Shown here piece by piece: positions 1 to 9,603 of a stretch of DNA of 64,000 bases. A model generated the notes under the pieces. The model saw only the letters and a list, made by a program, of their open reading frames with translations. It was not told the origin of the DNA and did not search any database. The stretch lies in contig JAUYSK010000016.1 of NCBI GenBank assembly GCA_030696345.1, positions 434,001-498,000 of the forward strand, in the 5' to 3' direction. Source of the stretch: Azonexus sp. GTDB lineage: Bacteria; Pseudomonadota; Gammaproteobacteria; Burkholderiales; Rhodocyclaceae. Within the stretch, counting starts at the first letter, position 1; each line of letters opens with the position of its first letter. Position numbers and translations under genes: made by a program.

Positions 1-416
1 ATCAGACGCTGCAGCCCATGGGCCTCTTCCAGCGGATTGAGGTTTTCGCGCTGGATATTTTCGATTAGCGCCATAGCCAGCGCTTGTTCGTCAGGAATGC
101 TCCGGACCAGAACCGGAACTTCGCTCAGGCCGGCAAGCTGCGCAGCGCGCCAGCGGCGTTCGCCGGCAACGATTTCGTAGCGCTCGGAGCCCGGAGTGCT
201 GTCGACGGCACGAACCAGAATCGGCTGCATGATCCCCTGCGATTTGATTGATGCCGCCAGTTCGCCCAGAGAATCCTCGTCCATGTGAGTCCGCGGCTGG
301 TACTTGCCGGGACGCAGGCGTTCAACCGGCAAGTTGCGCTGTTCATCGCCGTGCGGCTTGTCGCTGCCGGAGAGCAGCGCGTCGAGGCCGCGGCCGAGGC
401 CTTTCATCTTGATCAT
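1..416 (-). CDS. parB: Chromosome-partitioning protein ParB, N-terminal part (cut by window edge)
   Basis: ParB binds parS sites near the origin and works with the ParA ATPase in chromosome segregation. The reverse strand reads [17 protein letters not shown], the usual ParB opening, followed by the [18 protein letters not shown] region and the conserved [12 protein letters not shown] box, then [10 protein letters not shown]. The C-terminal DNA-binding and dimerisation parts lie beyond base 1. The ATG at 416 overlaps the parA stop as ATGA; a second in-frame ATG at 407 is possible. It is the last gene of the mnmG-rsmG-parA-parB run. Identity is secure from motifs and context. Confidence 0.95.
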   Translation of the reverse strand, partial: MIKMKGLGRGLDALLSGSDKPHGDEQRNLPVERLRPGKYQPRTHMDEDSLGELAASIKSQGIMQPILVRAVDSTPGSERYEIVAGERRWRAAQLAGLSEVPVLVRSIPDEQALAMALIENIQRENLNPLEEAHGLQRL

Positions 417-1174
417 TGGGCGACCCTTTCAAGAATTTCCTTGGCGAGCGCGCTGTAGGCCTGCGCACCCTTCGAGTTTTTGTCAAAAGCGAGGACTGGC
501 TTGCCATACGAAGGTGCTTCGGCCAGTCGAACATTGCGCGGCACAATGGTCTTGTAGACCTTGTCGCCGAAGTGGCTCTCCAGTTCACTGGAGACCTGCT
601 GGGTCAGCGTGCTTTGCGAGTTGTACATGGTGCGTAGCAGGCCTTCGATTTCCAGGCGTGAATTCAAATGGGTGCGCACCTTGCGCAAGGTCTCGACCAG
701 ATCGGAGAGACCTTCCAGCGCGTAATACTCGCACTGCATCGGGATCAGGACAGAATCCGAGGCCACTAGACCATTTACGGTCAGCATGTTGAGCGCTGGC
801 GGGCAATCAATCAGAATGAAGTCGTAGGTGGCGTGACCGGCCTGCAGGGCATTTTTCAGGCGGTATTCGCGCTGGTCAAGATCGATCAGCTCGACCTCGG
901 CACCAGCCAATTCGCGATTGGCCGGCAGGACGTCGAAGTCAAAATCAGTCTTGATGCAGACTTCGGCCAGCGTCGCGGCGCCGATCAGCAATTGATAGAC
1001 GGTGGGCAGCGCCTCTTTCTTGGTGATGCCCGCACCGGTCGTCGCATTGCCCTGTGGATCGAGGTCGATCAGCAGGACGCGCTTGCCTTCGGCGGCGAGC
1101 GAAGCGGCCAGATTGACCGCGGTGGTCGTCTTGCCGACGCCGCCCTTCTGGTTGGTGATGGCGAGTACTTTCAT
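413..1174 (-). CDS. parA: Chromosome-partitioning ATPase ParA (Soj)
   Basis: A 253-residue P-loop ATPase of the ParA/MinD family, the usual length for chromosomal ParA/Soj. The N-terminus has the deviant Walker A motif [14 protein letters not shown], followed by [11 protein letters not shown] (Walker A') and [13 protein letters not shown] (Walker B region). It has no N-terminal DNA-binding extension of the plasmid type, which fits a chromosomal copy. The start ATG overlaps the rsmG stop by four bases, and its own stop overlaps the parB start, so all three are probably translationally coupled. Confidence 0.97.
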   Translation of the reverse strand: MKVLAITNQKGGVGKTTTAVNLAASLAAEGKRVLLIDLDPQGNATTGAGITKKEALPTVYQLLIGAATLAEVCIKTDFDFDVLPANRELAGAEVELIDLDQREYRLKNALQAGHATYDFILIDCPPALNMLTVNGLVASDSVLIPMQCEYYALEGLSDLVETLRKVRTHLNSRLEIEGLLRTMYNSQSTLTQQVSSELESHFGDKVYKTIVPRNVRLAEAPSYGKPVLAFDKNSKGAQAYSALAKEILERVAQ

Positions 1175-1788
1175 GACCCGGCTTTCAAAATGATCAAATG
1201 TCGTTCGGCATCGAGCCCCGGCACAGCGAGCGGAACAATCGCTTCGACCGTGATGTCGGCGGGGAGCGCCTTGAGTTCGTCGTCCGGGCGTTGGCCCTTC
1301 ATGGCCAGCCAGCGGCCTCCCGGCACCAGCAGGTGGCGGGTCAGGCTGATGAACAGAGCAATTTCCGCAAAGGCGCGTGAACTGATCTGGTCATATTGGC
1401 CCTGCATTTCCTCGACCCGGGCGTGGTGTACCGTAACATTCCTGAGTGTCAGTTCGATGGCTGCTTGCTGCAGGAAGGTGGTTTTCTTTTGCACGGTATC
1501 GACCATGCTGACTGATAAATCAGGACGGGCGATGGCCAGAGGAATACCCGGCAATCCGCCGCCACTGCCAACATCAAGCAAGCTGCCATTGCCGACATGC
1601 GGCAGGATGGCCAGCGAGTCGAGCAGATGGTGCGAGATGGCCTGTTGAGGATCCCGTAGCGCGGTCAGGTTGTAAGTTTTGTTCCACTTCAGCAGCAGGT
1701 CGCGGAAGGCGAGCAGTTTTTGCTGCAAGGCTTCCGGTAATTCCAGTCCGAGTTCGTGCAAGCCTGCGGTCAAGGTGATGCTGCTCAT
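1171..1788 (-). CDS. rsmG: 16S rRNA (guanine-527-N7)-methyltransferase RsmG (GidB)
   Basis: A 205-residue SAM-dependent methyltransferase that modifies G527 of 16S rRNA. It contains the SAM-binding [16 protein letters not shown] motif and the upstream [10 protein letters not shown] and HHLLDSLA boxes typical of RsmG. The open frame continues far upstream (to about 2469) inside mnmG. The real start is the ATG at 1788 (MSSITLTAG), which gives the normal family length and an ATGA overlap with the mnmG stop. Confidence 0.96.
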   Translation of the reverse strand: MSSITLTAGLHELGLELPEALQQKLLAFRDLLLKWNKTYNLTALRDPQQAISHHLLDSLAILPHVGNGSLLDVGSGGGLPGIPLAIARPDLSVSMVDTVQKKTTFLQQAAIELTLRNVTVHHARVEEMQGQYDQISSRAFAEIALFISLTRHLLVPGGRWLAMKGQRPDDELKALPADITVEAIVPLAVPGLDAERHLIILKAGS

Positions 1789-3671
1789 GCTGCGCGCGAA
1801 AGATTGAGGCGCTTCAGGTGAATCAACAGCAGCGAAACTGTTGCCGGCGTGATGCCCTGAATGCGCGAAGCCTGGCCGATGGTCTGTGGTTTGTGCTGCG
1901 CCAGTTTCTGCTTGGCCTCGTTGGAGAGGCCAGCCACCTTGCTGTAGTCGAGGTCGAGCGGTAGCGTCGTGCTTTCGTAGGAACCCGAACGGGCAACCTC
2001 TTCGGCCTGGCGGTCGATATAGCCCTGGTACTTGGCCGAGATTTCCAGTTGCTCTACCACCAGCGGATCGGTCTGGGCTTCGCCAGAGCCCGGCAGCGTC
2101 AGCAGCGAGGAGTAGGAGATTTCCGGCCGCCGCAGTAGCTCGAACAGGTTGTATTCGTGTTCGATTGCCCTGCCCAGGACGCGGATAGCGTCGTCTGCTG
2201 GCAGTAGTTTGGGATTGACCCAGGTTGATTTTAGGCGCTCCTGCTCGGCAGCGACGGCGTCGCGCTTTTTGCAGAAGGTTTCCCAGCGGTTGTCGTCGAC
2301 CAGACCGAACTCGCGGCCCCGTTCGGTCAAGCGCAGGTCGGCGTTGTCTTCGCGCAGGCTGAGGCGATACTCGGCCCGACTGGTAAACATCCGGTAAGGG
2401 TCGGAAACGCCACGCGTGATCAGGTCGTCGACCAGAACGCCGAGGTAAGCCTCGTTGCGCTTCGGGCACCAGCCCTCCTGACCCTTGAAATAGCGCGCGG
2501 CGTTGACACCGGCCAGCAGGCCCTGGGCGGCGGCTTCTTCGTAACCGGTGGTGCCGTTGATCTGGCCGGCGAAGAACAGGCCGCTGATGGCCTTGCTTTC
2601 GAGTGTGTCTTTGAGGCCGCGCGGATCGTAGAAATCGTATTCGATGGCGTAGCCGGGGCGCAGGATATGGCAGTTCTCCATGCCGCGAATCGAGCGGATA
2701 AGCGCGAGTTGAATGTCGAAAGGCAGGCTGGTCGATACACCATTCGGATAGATTTCGTGTGTCGTCAGGCCTTCCGGTTCGAGGAAGACATTATGCTGGT
2801 TCTTGTCAGCGAAGCGGTGAATCTTGTCTTCAATCGACGGGCAGTAGCGCGGGCCGACACCTTCGATGACGCCGGTGTACATCGGCGAACGGTCCAGCCC
2901 GCTACGGATGATGTCGTGGGTACGCTCGTTGGTTTCGGTAATCCAGCACGGTAGTTGGCGCGGGTGCTGAGCAGCGTTGCCGAGGAAAGAGAAGACTGGC
3001 ATCGGCTTGTCCGAATGCTGCTCTTCCATCACCGAAAAATTGATGGTTTTGCCGTCCAGGCGCGGCGGCGTGCCGGTCTTCAGGCGGCCTTGCGGCAGGT
3101 TCAATTCCTTCAGGCGACTGGCCAGCGAGTTCGACGGTGGATCGCCCATGCGCCCGCCGGTATAGCTTTCCAGCCCGACGTGGATTTTGCCGTTGAGGAA
3201 GGTTCCTGCGGTCAACACCACGGAATCGGCTAAAAAGCGGATGCCGAGTTGTGTTACGGCGCCGGCGACCTTGTCGCCTTCGACAATCAGATCGTCGCAG
3301 GCTTCGGCGAAGATGGTCAAATTAGGCTGATTTTCCAGTCGACCGCGTATCGCCTGCTTGTACAGCACGCGGTCGGCCTGGGCGCGGGTGGCGCGCACGG
3401 CCGGGCCTTTCGAGGCATTCAGAATACGGAACTGGATACCGGCTTCGTCGGTGGCGGCGGCCATCGCTCCGCCCAGCGCATCGACTTCGCGGACCAGGTG
3501 GCCCTTGCCGATGCCGCCGATTGACGGATTGCAGCTCATCGCCCCGAGCGTGTCGAGATTGTGGGTCAACAGTAGCGTGTTCGCACCCGTGCGCGCGGCG
3601 GCAAGCGCAGCCTCGGTGCCGGCGTGACCGCCGCCGACAACGATGACATCAAAACGGGTGGGATAAAGCAT
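1785..3671 (-). CDS. mnmG: tRNA uridine-5-carboxymethylaminomethyl modification enzyme MnmG (GidA)
   Basis: A 628-residue FAD-dependent enzyme, the usual length for MnmG, which with MnmE installs the cmnm5 group on wobble uridine. The N-terminal FAD fold reads [19 protein letters not shown]. The characteristic boxes [31 protein letters not shown] and [16 protein letters not shown] are present, and the C-terminal helical domain is complete. It is the first gene of the mnmG-rsmG-parA-parB run and is transcribed away from the response regulator at 3791; the 119-base divergent gap should hold both promoters. Confidence 0.98.
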   Translation of the reverse strand: MLYPTRFDVIVVGGGHAGTEAALAAARTGANTLLLTHNLDTLGAMSCNPSIGGIGKGHLVREVDALGGAMAAATDEAGIQFRILNASKGPAVRATRAQADRVLYKQAIRGRLENQPNLTIFAEACDDLIVEGDKVAGAVTQLGIRFLADSVVLTAGTFLNGKIHVGLESYTGGRMGDPPSNSLASRLKELNLPQGRLKTGTPPRLDGKTINFSVMEEQHSDKPMPVFSFLGNAAQHPRQLPCWITETNERTHDIIRSGLDRSPMYTGVIEGVGPRYCPSIEDKIHRFADKNQHNVFLEPEGLTTHEIYPNGVSTSLPFDIQLALIRSIRGMENCHILRPGYAIEYDFYDPRGLKDTLESKAISGLFFAGQINGTTGYEEAAAQGLLAGVNAARYFKGQEGWCPKRNEAYLGVLVDDLITRGVSDPYRMFTSRAEYRLSLREDNADLRLTERGREFGLVDDNRWETFCKKRDAVAAEQERLKSTWVNPKLLPADDAIRVLGRAIEHEYNLFELLRRPEISYSSLLTLPGSGEAQTDPLVVEQLEISAKYQGYIDRQAEEVARSGSYESTTLPLDLDYSKVAGLSNEAKQKLAQHKPQTIGQASRIQGITPATVSLLLIHLKRLNLSRAA

Positions 3672-3790
3672 GGTGATGAGTTTGCTGCAGCGCAGTATCG
3701 GGAGGCGAATTTTACGTCAGGCCGCTGAAAAATCACAGGTTTTAACCGGGTGCCTTGCCCTGTCTGGCGAACTCAAGTAAGTTGCCATGC

Positions 3791-5503
3791 ATGACCCTCA
3801 GCCAAGCACAAAGCACGAACCCCCTCGATAACGAAGAGATGCTGCTGGTTTTACAGCACACACTCACAAAAAAGCGGGTTTTGATTGTCGACCGCCATTC
3901 GCCGGCCCGCGATTCCTTGCGCCTGATGCTTGGCGCGCTCGGCGTGACTGCGGTGCATGGTGCCGGCAATTCGGCCGAGGTGATTCGCCAGGTCAAGGCC
4001 AATCGCTTTGACATCATTCTTTCCGATTTCGTCCTGGATGACGGTCGTGATGGCCAGCAATTGCTCGAAGAATTGCGTCACGCGCATCTGATTCCCCTAT
4101 CTACGGTCTATCTGATCATTACCAGTGAGCGTGGATACACCAATGTGGTGGCGTTGGCCGAACTGGCGCCGGACGATTACCTGATCAAGCCATTCACGGC
4201 CGATCAGTTGCAGGCAAGGCTGATCAAGGCCATTTACAAGAAGCACGTGCTGCGCAAGATTTATGAACAGATCGAGCGCAGCGCCCTTCAGGAAGCGATT
4301 CTCGCCTGTGATCGGGTAATCCAGCAGCAGCCGGTCTACATGTTCGACGCGCTGCGCTTCAAGGGCGAATTGCTGCATACGCTGGGTCGGACGCGTGAGG
4401 CGGAGGAGGTGTTTCGCAAGGTGCTCGAAGGGCGTGTCGTGCCCTGGGCCAAGATGGGGCTGGCGACGGCCTTGCGCGACCGAGGCGCGCTTGACGAAGC
4501 CGAGCAACTGGCCGAACAGGTGACCAACGAAGCGCCAAACTTTCTCTCGGCCTACGATTTTCTTGCCTCGGTGCATGAGGCGCAGGGCAAGTTGCATGCG
4601 GCTCAACATGCCTTGCAGCGTGCTGCCGACGCATCGCCGCACAATACCGTCCGGCAGCGTCTGGTCGGCGATGTCGCAGCCCGCAACAAGGATCTGCTGG
4701 TCGCCGAAAAGGCCTACGGCAAAGTCATTGAGCGCAGCAAAGGTTCGAGCCTGCGGACGGTCGATGATTTCGCCAATTTGTCGCGCGTTCTGGTCGAACG
4801 TGGCGATGTCACCGCCTCGCGCAAGATTGCCAGTGAAATGAAGCGCGAATGGCGTGGCGACAAGCAGGCGGAACTGGCAGCGCTGGTCACCGAAAGCCTC
4901 TGCCTGGAAAAAGACGGCTCGCCCGATAAGGCTCGCCAGATGGTTGAGCAGGCGCTTGAACTGCAACAGCAGATCGAGGCTGAATCCAGCGAAAAAGGCA
5001 AACATGTTTCACACCGCCTGTCGGTCGATCTTGCGCATGCCTGTTACGCCAGCGGCAAGGCGGAAGCGGCTGACAAGATCATGCGACAGGTGGCGGCCGA
5101 AAATAATGAAGATCCACACCTGATCGACCATATCACCCAGGTTTTCGAGAAGACCGGGCAGCCGGATGCCGGCAAAGCGATGCTTGATCAGGTCGGCAAG
5201 GAAATCATCGAACTCAACAACAAGGGTGTGCGGGCAGCGCGCAGCGGTGATCTTGAGGGGGCTGTCCAGTTGTTGATGCAGGCGGCCGAGCAGGTGCCCA
5301 ATCTTCAGTTTCTGATCAACGCCGCCAAGGCTATTTTTACCTTGATGGACAAGAAAGGCTGGGACGAGGAACTGGCGATCAAGGCGCAGGATTACCTGCA
5401 ACGGGCCCAGCGCAAGGATCGCAAGAGCGCGAAAGTCGCTTCCGCCCGGGAGTTGTACATTACCGTCGCCAAAAAATACGGGATCACCACCGATAACGCC
5501 TGA
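3791..5503 (+). CDS. Response regulator with long TPR-like C-terminal region
   Basis: About 570 residues. Residues 28-145 form a CheY-like receiver domain with VLIVDRH at strand 1, the likely phospho-acceptor Asp79 in ILSDF, Thr/Ser at 111-112 and Lys133 in LIKPF. The rest (about 160-570) is all-helical with TPR-like repeats (for example RFKGELLHTLGRTREAEEVF) and no recognisable DNA-binding or enzymatic output domain, so signalling probably goes through protein contacts. The ATG at 3791 is preferred over one 36 bases upstream because homologous receiver proteins have short N-termini. No histidine kinase gene is adjacent. Confidence 0.85.
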   Translation: MTLSQAQSTNPLDNEEMLLVLQHTLTKKRVLIVDRHSPARDSLRLMLGALGVTAVHGAGNSAEVIRQVKANRFDIILSDFVLDDGRDGQQLLEELRHAHLIPLSTVYLIITSERGYTNVVALAELAPDDYLIKPFTADQLQARLIKAIYKKHVLRKIYEQIERSALQEAILACDRVIQQQPVYMFDALRFKGELLHTLGRTREAEEVFRKVLEGRVVPWAKMGLATALRDRGALDEAEQLAEQVTNEAPNFLSAYDFLASVHEAQGKLHAAQHALQRAADASPHNTVRQRLVGDVAARNKDLLVAEKAYGKVIERSKGSSLRTVDDFANLSRVLVERGDVTASRKIASEMKREWRGDKQAELAALVTESLCLEKDGSPDKARQMVEQALELQQQIEAESSEKGKHVSHRLSVDLAHACYASGKAEAADKIMRQVAAENNEDPHLIDHITQVFEKTGQPDAGKAMLDQVGKEIIELNNKGVRAARSGDLEGAVQLLMQAAEQVPNLQFLINAAKAIFTLMDKKGWDEELAIKAQDYLQRAQRKDRKSAKVASARELYITVAKKYGITTDNA

Positions 5504-5640
5504 GTCGATGTCGACCCGATCGGCAACATTTTGTAACGACTTGCCGGATCGCGCGGTCCATCGTTTTCCTTGATGATGCGTTGATAGTGCATCGGGCTGC
5601 GATTTCGCGGTCGGCGAAGCTGTATTTTCTGGAGTTCAGG

Positions 5641-7905
5641 ATGTCCCAATTCATGCGTATGGCCGGCCGTTCGCTGGCGCTCTTGCTGGCCGTGCTGCCT
5701 GGCCTGGTATTGGCCGATCCACCAGCCCGGGTCGGGCGTCTGTCCTACATTGAAAATGGGGTCAATTTCGCGGTTGACCGCAGCAATCAGGGTGAACCGG
5801 CCACCGTCAACTGGCCGATCAGCAGCGGTGCGGTGCTTGATACCGACCGGCGTGGTCGGGCAGAAATATGGGTTGGCTCGACGGCCTATCGGCTGGCCGG
5901 CAACAGCCGGGCCGAATTTGCCATCGTTGATGACCGGCAGGTCACCTTGCAACTCAATGAAGGTAGTCTCGCCGTCAGTATTCTCGATAGCGATCAGGCC
6001 GATGACGTCACCGTGCATACCCCGGATGGCAGCGTTCGTTTCGCAACGCCGGGGCGCTATCGGATTGATGTGCTGTCGGATCACAGCGAACTGACCTCTC
6101 AGGCTGGCCAGGCCACGCTTGATGATCGCGGCCGGCTAACGCCGGTGGAAGCGGGTCAGAAAGCGAGTTTCTTTGGCGGCGGACGAACCCGGGTCGAAGC
6201 TGATTACAGTCAGGACGCCTTCGACAACTGGGTTGCCGATCGCGAAAACGCCACGATGGCCAATACGTCACGCCGTCAGGTGTCGCCGTACATGACCGGC
6301 TATCAGGATCTCGACACCTATGGCGACTGGCGGCCGGTAGCGGAATACGGCACCGTCTGGTACCCGCGCACCGTGGCCGACGACTGGGCCCCCTATCGCT
6401 ACGGACGCTGGGCCTGGGTTGCGCCTTGGGGCTGGACCTGGATCGACCAGGCGCCCTGGGGCTTCGCGCCCTTCCATTACGGTCGCTGGGTGCTCATTCA
6501 AGGGCGTTGGGGCTGGACGCCCGGTCATCGCGCCACCCGCCCGGTCTATTCGCCCGCATTGGTTGGCTGGGTGGGCAATCCCGGTTGGAGCGTCAGCTTC
6601 AGGGCGGGTTCGGCCCCAGCCGTTGGCTGGTTCCCGCTGGCGCCGCGCGAGGTCTATGTACCTTCCTATCGGCATAGCTCGAACTACATTCGACAGATCA
6701 ACGTAACCCATGTGACTGACGTGAACGTTATCGACCGGGCAGCCCGTTCCGGCGCGCACGAAAGATTCGCTCACCGGGAGACAGCACGGGCGGTGACGGT
6801 GATTCCCGCTAACCTGATGCGTGAAGGCAGATCGATCACCCCCAGCGAGATTCGCCGTACCGACCGCCATGACCTCGGTCGCGCCCCGGTCGCCGCGCAT
6901 GCACCAAACGCCGATTGGGTGGCGCCGGCATCCAACGCTGCCCGGCCACGTGTCGACGAGCGCCGCGATCAGCCGAACGGGCGTGGCAGACGTGATGCCG
7001 ACGTGCCTGTTAGGCCGATGCTTGATGAGCGTTCAGTGCAACGCCCGGAACAGGCGCCGCGCCCGGCGGTTGGCATGCCCATGCCGTCGCGGGAAGCCGA
7101 AGCGCCGGTCCGCCGCGTTGAGACGCCGCCGCCGACACCACGGATGAGCCAGGATGTGCCGTTGCAGCGCCGTGAAATCCGCGAGCCGGCTCAGGCTGCA
7201 CCGAGCATGCCGACGCCCGCTGGTGAGCCTCGCCGCGACATGCGGGAAATGTCCCGCACGGATCGTCAGGGCGCCCGTGATGGTTCTCCACCAGCCTTCA
7301 GGCCGCAGGAAATTCCTCAGCCGCCGGCAACTGGCGGCTCCCGGATGCCGCAGGCTACGCCGCTGGCTCCAGCGCCGGTTACTGAGCCACGCCCTGAAGT
7401 GAGAGAACCGCAGCGTATCGAACGTCAGGGTCCGCGCGATGCCGCTCCACCCTCCTTCCGTCAGCCGGAGTCACCGGTCGTGCGCTCCCCTGTGCCGCAG
7501 GCACCCCAGGCTTCGCCGGTCATGCCGCCACAGGCCAGCGAAATGCGCCGTGAAATAAGGGAGCCTCAACGCATGGAGCGCGTTGCTCCCAGAGATCTTC
7601 CATCGCCGGTCTTTCGTCAGCAGGAAGCGCCGCAACCACCACCGGCAATGCGCAGCCCGGCGCCGCAAGCCATGCCCCAGGCAGCGCCGATGCCGATGCC
7701 GGCGCCGGAGATGCGGCGTGAAATACGCGAAGCACCGCGAATGGCGCCACCTCCACCACAGGCCGTGCCGCAAGCCATGCGTGCTCCGGAACCTGCCCGC
7801 GCCGCACCACCGCCGCCCCAGCAACAGGAATCGCGTAACCGTGGCGGTGATGGCCCGAGACGCTTCGAACGCGGTGATGATCGAGGCGAGCGCGGGCCGC
7901 GATAG
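5641..7905 (+). CDS. Secreted FecR-domain / DUF6600 protein with Pro/Arg-rich repeat tail
   Basis: About 754 residues. A signal peptide (RSLALLLAVLPGLVLA) is followed by a FecR-like beta domain (about 30-210). Next comes an aromatic Trp/Tyr/Gly-rich DUF6600 module (YGDWRPVAEYGTVWYP ... PWGWTWIDQAPWGFAPFHYG, about 220-350). The last 300 residues are low complexity, rich in Pro, Arg, Glu and Gln, with imperfect units of roughly 50 residues built around RREIREPQRMER and FRQQEAPQPP. The ATG at 5641 follows GGAGTTCAGG, a good ribosome site. FecR-like domains can sense envelope signals, but no sigma factor or TonB receptor is adjacent, so the function is unknown. Confidence 0.8.
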   Translation: MSQFMRMAGRSLALLLAVLPGLVLADPPARVGRLSYIENGVNFAVDRSNQGEPATVNWPISSGAVLDTDRRGRAEIWVGSTAYRLAGNSRAEFAIVDDRQVTLQLNEGSLAVSILDSDQADDVTVHTPDGSVRFATPGRYRIDVLSDHSELTSQAGQATLDDRGRLTPVEAGQKASFFGGGRTRVEADYSQDAFDNWVADRENATMANTSRRQVSPYMTGYQDLDTYGDWRPVAEYGTVWYPRTVADDWAPYRYGRWAWVAPWGWTWIDQAPWGFAPFHYGRWVLIQGRWGWTPGHRATRPVYSPALVGWVGNPGWSVSFRAGSAPAVGWFPLAPREVYVPSYRHSSNYIRQINVTHVTDVNVIDRAARSGAHERFAHRETARAVTVIPANLMREGRSITPSEIRRTDRHDLGRAPVAAHAPNADWVAPASNAARPRVDERRDQPNGRGRRDADVPVRPMLDERSVQRPEQAPRPAVGMPMPSREAEAPVRRVETPPPTPRMSQDVPLQRREIREPAQAAPSMPTPAGEPRRDMREMSRTDRQGARDGSPPAFRPQEIPQPPATGGSRMPQATPLAPAPVTEPRPEVREPQRIERQGPRDAAPPSFRQPESPVVRSPVPQAPQASPVMPPQASEMRREIREPQRMERVAPRDLPSPVFRQQEAPQPPPAMRSPAPQAMPQAAPMPMPAPEMRREIREAPRMAPPPPQAVPQAMRAPEPARAAPPPPQQQESRNRGGDGPRRFERGDDRGERGPR

Positions 7906-7915
7906 ATGAATGGCG

Positions 7916-7932
7916 CCGGGAGTTTTTCCCGG
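7916..7932 (+). terminator. Weak stem-loop after the FecR/DUF6600 gene
   Basis: CCGGGA and TCCCGG arms enclose a GTTTT loop 11 bases after the stop codon, followed by only three T residues. It could be a weak intrinsic terminator; the short T tract keeps confidence low. Confidence 0.4.
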
Positions 7933-8020
7933 TTTGCCAGCCCATATTTGCCACGCATCAAGAAAGTGCCAAAGGCGGTTTCCTAGAATCAGCCTTCGAG
8001 CAACTTCCGGGTGACCAGCC

Positions 8021-8515
8021 TTGGCTCTGGCAACAGCGCTTCCCTTCCTGGCCCGTGCCCATCACCCGGAAGCCTTCCACGAAGGACCGAGGCGGCTGGC
8101 GACCAGTGCCGGGGTGGTCAATACGGTACTGATGCTGACCAGCAGCTATTTTGTGGCGCGCTCAATGAGCGCCATCCGGCGCAATCGACAGCGCCAGACG
8201 CTGTACTGGCTCGCTGGCGCGCTGCTCTGTGGAATCGGCTATCTGGTCGTCAAGAGTATCGAATTCGCCTGGTATTCCGAGCTGGGGATTAATGGCTCGA
8301 CGGGGATCTTCTTCACGACCTATTACTATCTGGCCTTCAACCATCTGGTGCATGTCGGCTGGGGTAGCCTGGGCATTCTCTGGGTCATGGTGCGAACCTG
8401 GGCGGGGGCGTATTCGCCGGAGGATCATGAAGGGCTAGAGGCTTTCGCCTGCTACTGGCACACCATCGACCTCGCCTGGCTGATCATTTTTCCGATCGCC
8501 TATGTCTGGCATTGA
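8021..8515 (+). CDS. Cytochrome c oxidase subunit III-like (NorE-type) protein, apparently 5'-truncated
   Basis: A 164-residue membrane protein of the heme-copper oxidase subunit III family, closest in pattern to NorE, which accompanies nitric-oxide reductase. It shows GVVNTVLMLTSSYFVAR, FTTYYYLAFNHLVHV and ACYWHTIDLAWLIIFPIAYV. NorE proteins normally open with LPGD followed by a first transmembrane helix. Here LPGDQPWLW is present just upstream (8004-8030) but in another frame and without a usable start codon, and the first helix is missing. The listed frame begins at a TTG preceded by GGTGA. Either a shortened protein is made or this is a damaged gene. Confidence 0.65.
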   Translation: MALATALPFLARAHHPEAFHEGPRRLATSAGVVNTVLMLTSSYFVARSMSAIRRNRQRQTLYWLAGALLCGIGYLVVKSIEFAWYSELGINGSTGIFFTTYYYLAFNHLVHVGWGSLGILWVMVRTWAGAYSPEDHEGLEAFACYWHTIDLAWLIIFPIAYVWH

Positions 8516-8516
8516 G

Positions 8517-8801
8517 ATGAGCCACGACCGAAAACTGACCTTCGCCTGGTTATTCCTGCTCGTTCTGACGCTGGGGGGTGGCTATCTCGGTGAGACGGCC
8601 GAGCCCGGCATGGCGATCACGCTGATTGTGGCCGCAGTGATCGCCATCAAGGGACGCATGGTAATCAATCACTTCATGGAATTGCGTGACGCCAACCAGC
8701 GGATTCGCCGGCTGGTTACTGCCTACTTTTACGTGCTGCCGGCCATGGTTATTGCTGTCGACCTGTTCGGTCCGTGGCTTTCGCGGCTGACTTCGATTTA
8801 G
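8517..8801 (+). CDS. Cytochrome c oxidase subunit IV-like (NorF-type) small membrane protein
   Basis: About 94 residues with three predicted membrane segments (LTFAWLFLLVLTLGG, AITLIVAAVIAIKG, LPAMVIAVDLFG). The motif KGRMVINHFMELRDA is typical of the proteobacterial COX4/NorF family. It starts one base after the NorE-like stop, so the pair is probably co-translated. NorF is an accessory of nitric-oxide reductase activity, but no norCB or norD is visible here. An ATG 15 bases upstream, overlapping norE, is an alternative start. Confidence 0.75.
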   Translation: MSHDRKLTFAWLFLLVLTLGGGYLGETAEPGMAITLIVAAVIAIKGRMVINHFMELRDANQRIRRLVTAYFYVLPAMVIAVDLFGPWLSRLTSI

Positions 8802-8835
8802 TGGAGTGTTGCATGCACGAATAGCGTGCAGCACT

Positions 8836-9603
8836 TCACGCGTGCTGCTTGTGACCGAGGCCGAGATAGGCCTCGATGACGCGAGGGTCGGCGGCCAGTT
8901 CGGCACTCGGCCCGGACAGCGACACCTCGCCGGTTTCCAGCACGTAGCCGAAGTCGGAAACCTGCAGCGCAGCGCGGGCGTTCTGCTCGACGAGCAGGAT
9001 GGCAACCCCGGTCTGCTTGAGCGCGGCAATGATCCGGAAAATTTCCTTGATGATCAGCGGGGCCAGCCCGAGGCTGGGCTCGTCGAGCATCAGCAGCTTC
9101 GGCTTGGCCATCAGGGCGCGGCCCATGGCCAGCATCTGGCGTTCGCCGCCGGATAGCGTGCCAGCCAATTGGGCGCGGCGTTCCTCAAGGCGTGGAAAGA
9201 GTTCGAAAACCTCGTCCATCGTTTCCATCTGGTCGCGATGGCCCGTGCGGTAACGGTCAAAGGCACCCAGTAACAGGTTGTCCTCGACGCTCATCTCGGC
9301 GAACAGCTCGCGCTTTTCCGGAACCAGCGTCATGCCATGCCGAACCAGGTGCTCGACCGAGCGCTCCTGCCTCTGCGACTGCCCCATGTAAATGATCTCG
9401 CCGCGGGAGGGCAGCAAGCCCATCAATGCCCCAAGCAACGTTGTCTTGCCGGCACCGTTGGGGCCGATGACGGTAACGATCTCGCCGCGGCGGATGGTCA
9501 GGCTGACCTCGTGCAGCGCCTCGACCTTGCCGTAGGCGACGCGCAGGTTCTTGACGTCGAGAATGACTTCGTGATCATGCAGGTGTGAGTGCTTGCTTAC
9601 CAT
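8836..9603 (-). CDS. livF: HAAT-family ABC transporter ATP-binding protein (LivF type)
   Basis: A 255-residue ATPase. It has Walker A GPNGAGKTTLLGALMG, signature LSGGERQMLAMGRAL, Walker B KLLMLDEPSLGLAPLI and the switch histidine region replaced by LLVEQNARAAL, the LivF hallmark. It abuts the fused permease/ATPase gene at 9604 and is the last gene of the importer operon. The symbol states family membership; the real substrate could be a branched-chain amino acid or another carboxylate or amide. Confidence 0.93.
   Translation of the reverse strand: MVSKHSHLHDHEVILDVKNLRVAYGKVEALHEVSLTIRRGEIVTVIGPNGAGKTTLLGALMGLLPSRGEIIYMGQSQRQERSVEHLVRHGMTLVPEKRELFAEMSVEDNLLLGAFDRYRTGHRDQMETMDEVFELFPRLEERRAQLAGTLSGGERQMLAMGRALMAKPKLLMLDEPSLGLAPLIIKEIFRIIAALKQTGVAILLVEQNARAALQVSDFGYVLETGEVSLSGPSAELAADPRVIEAYLGLGHKQHA

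Noticed and set aside
1789..2469. Long N-terminal extension of the rsmG frame
   Set aside because: It lies inside mnmG in another frame and is low-complexity; rsmG homology starts at 1788.
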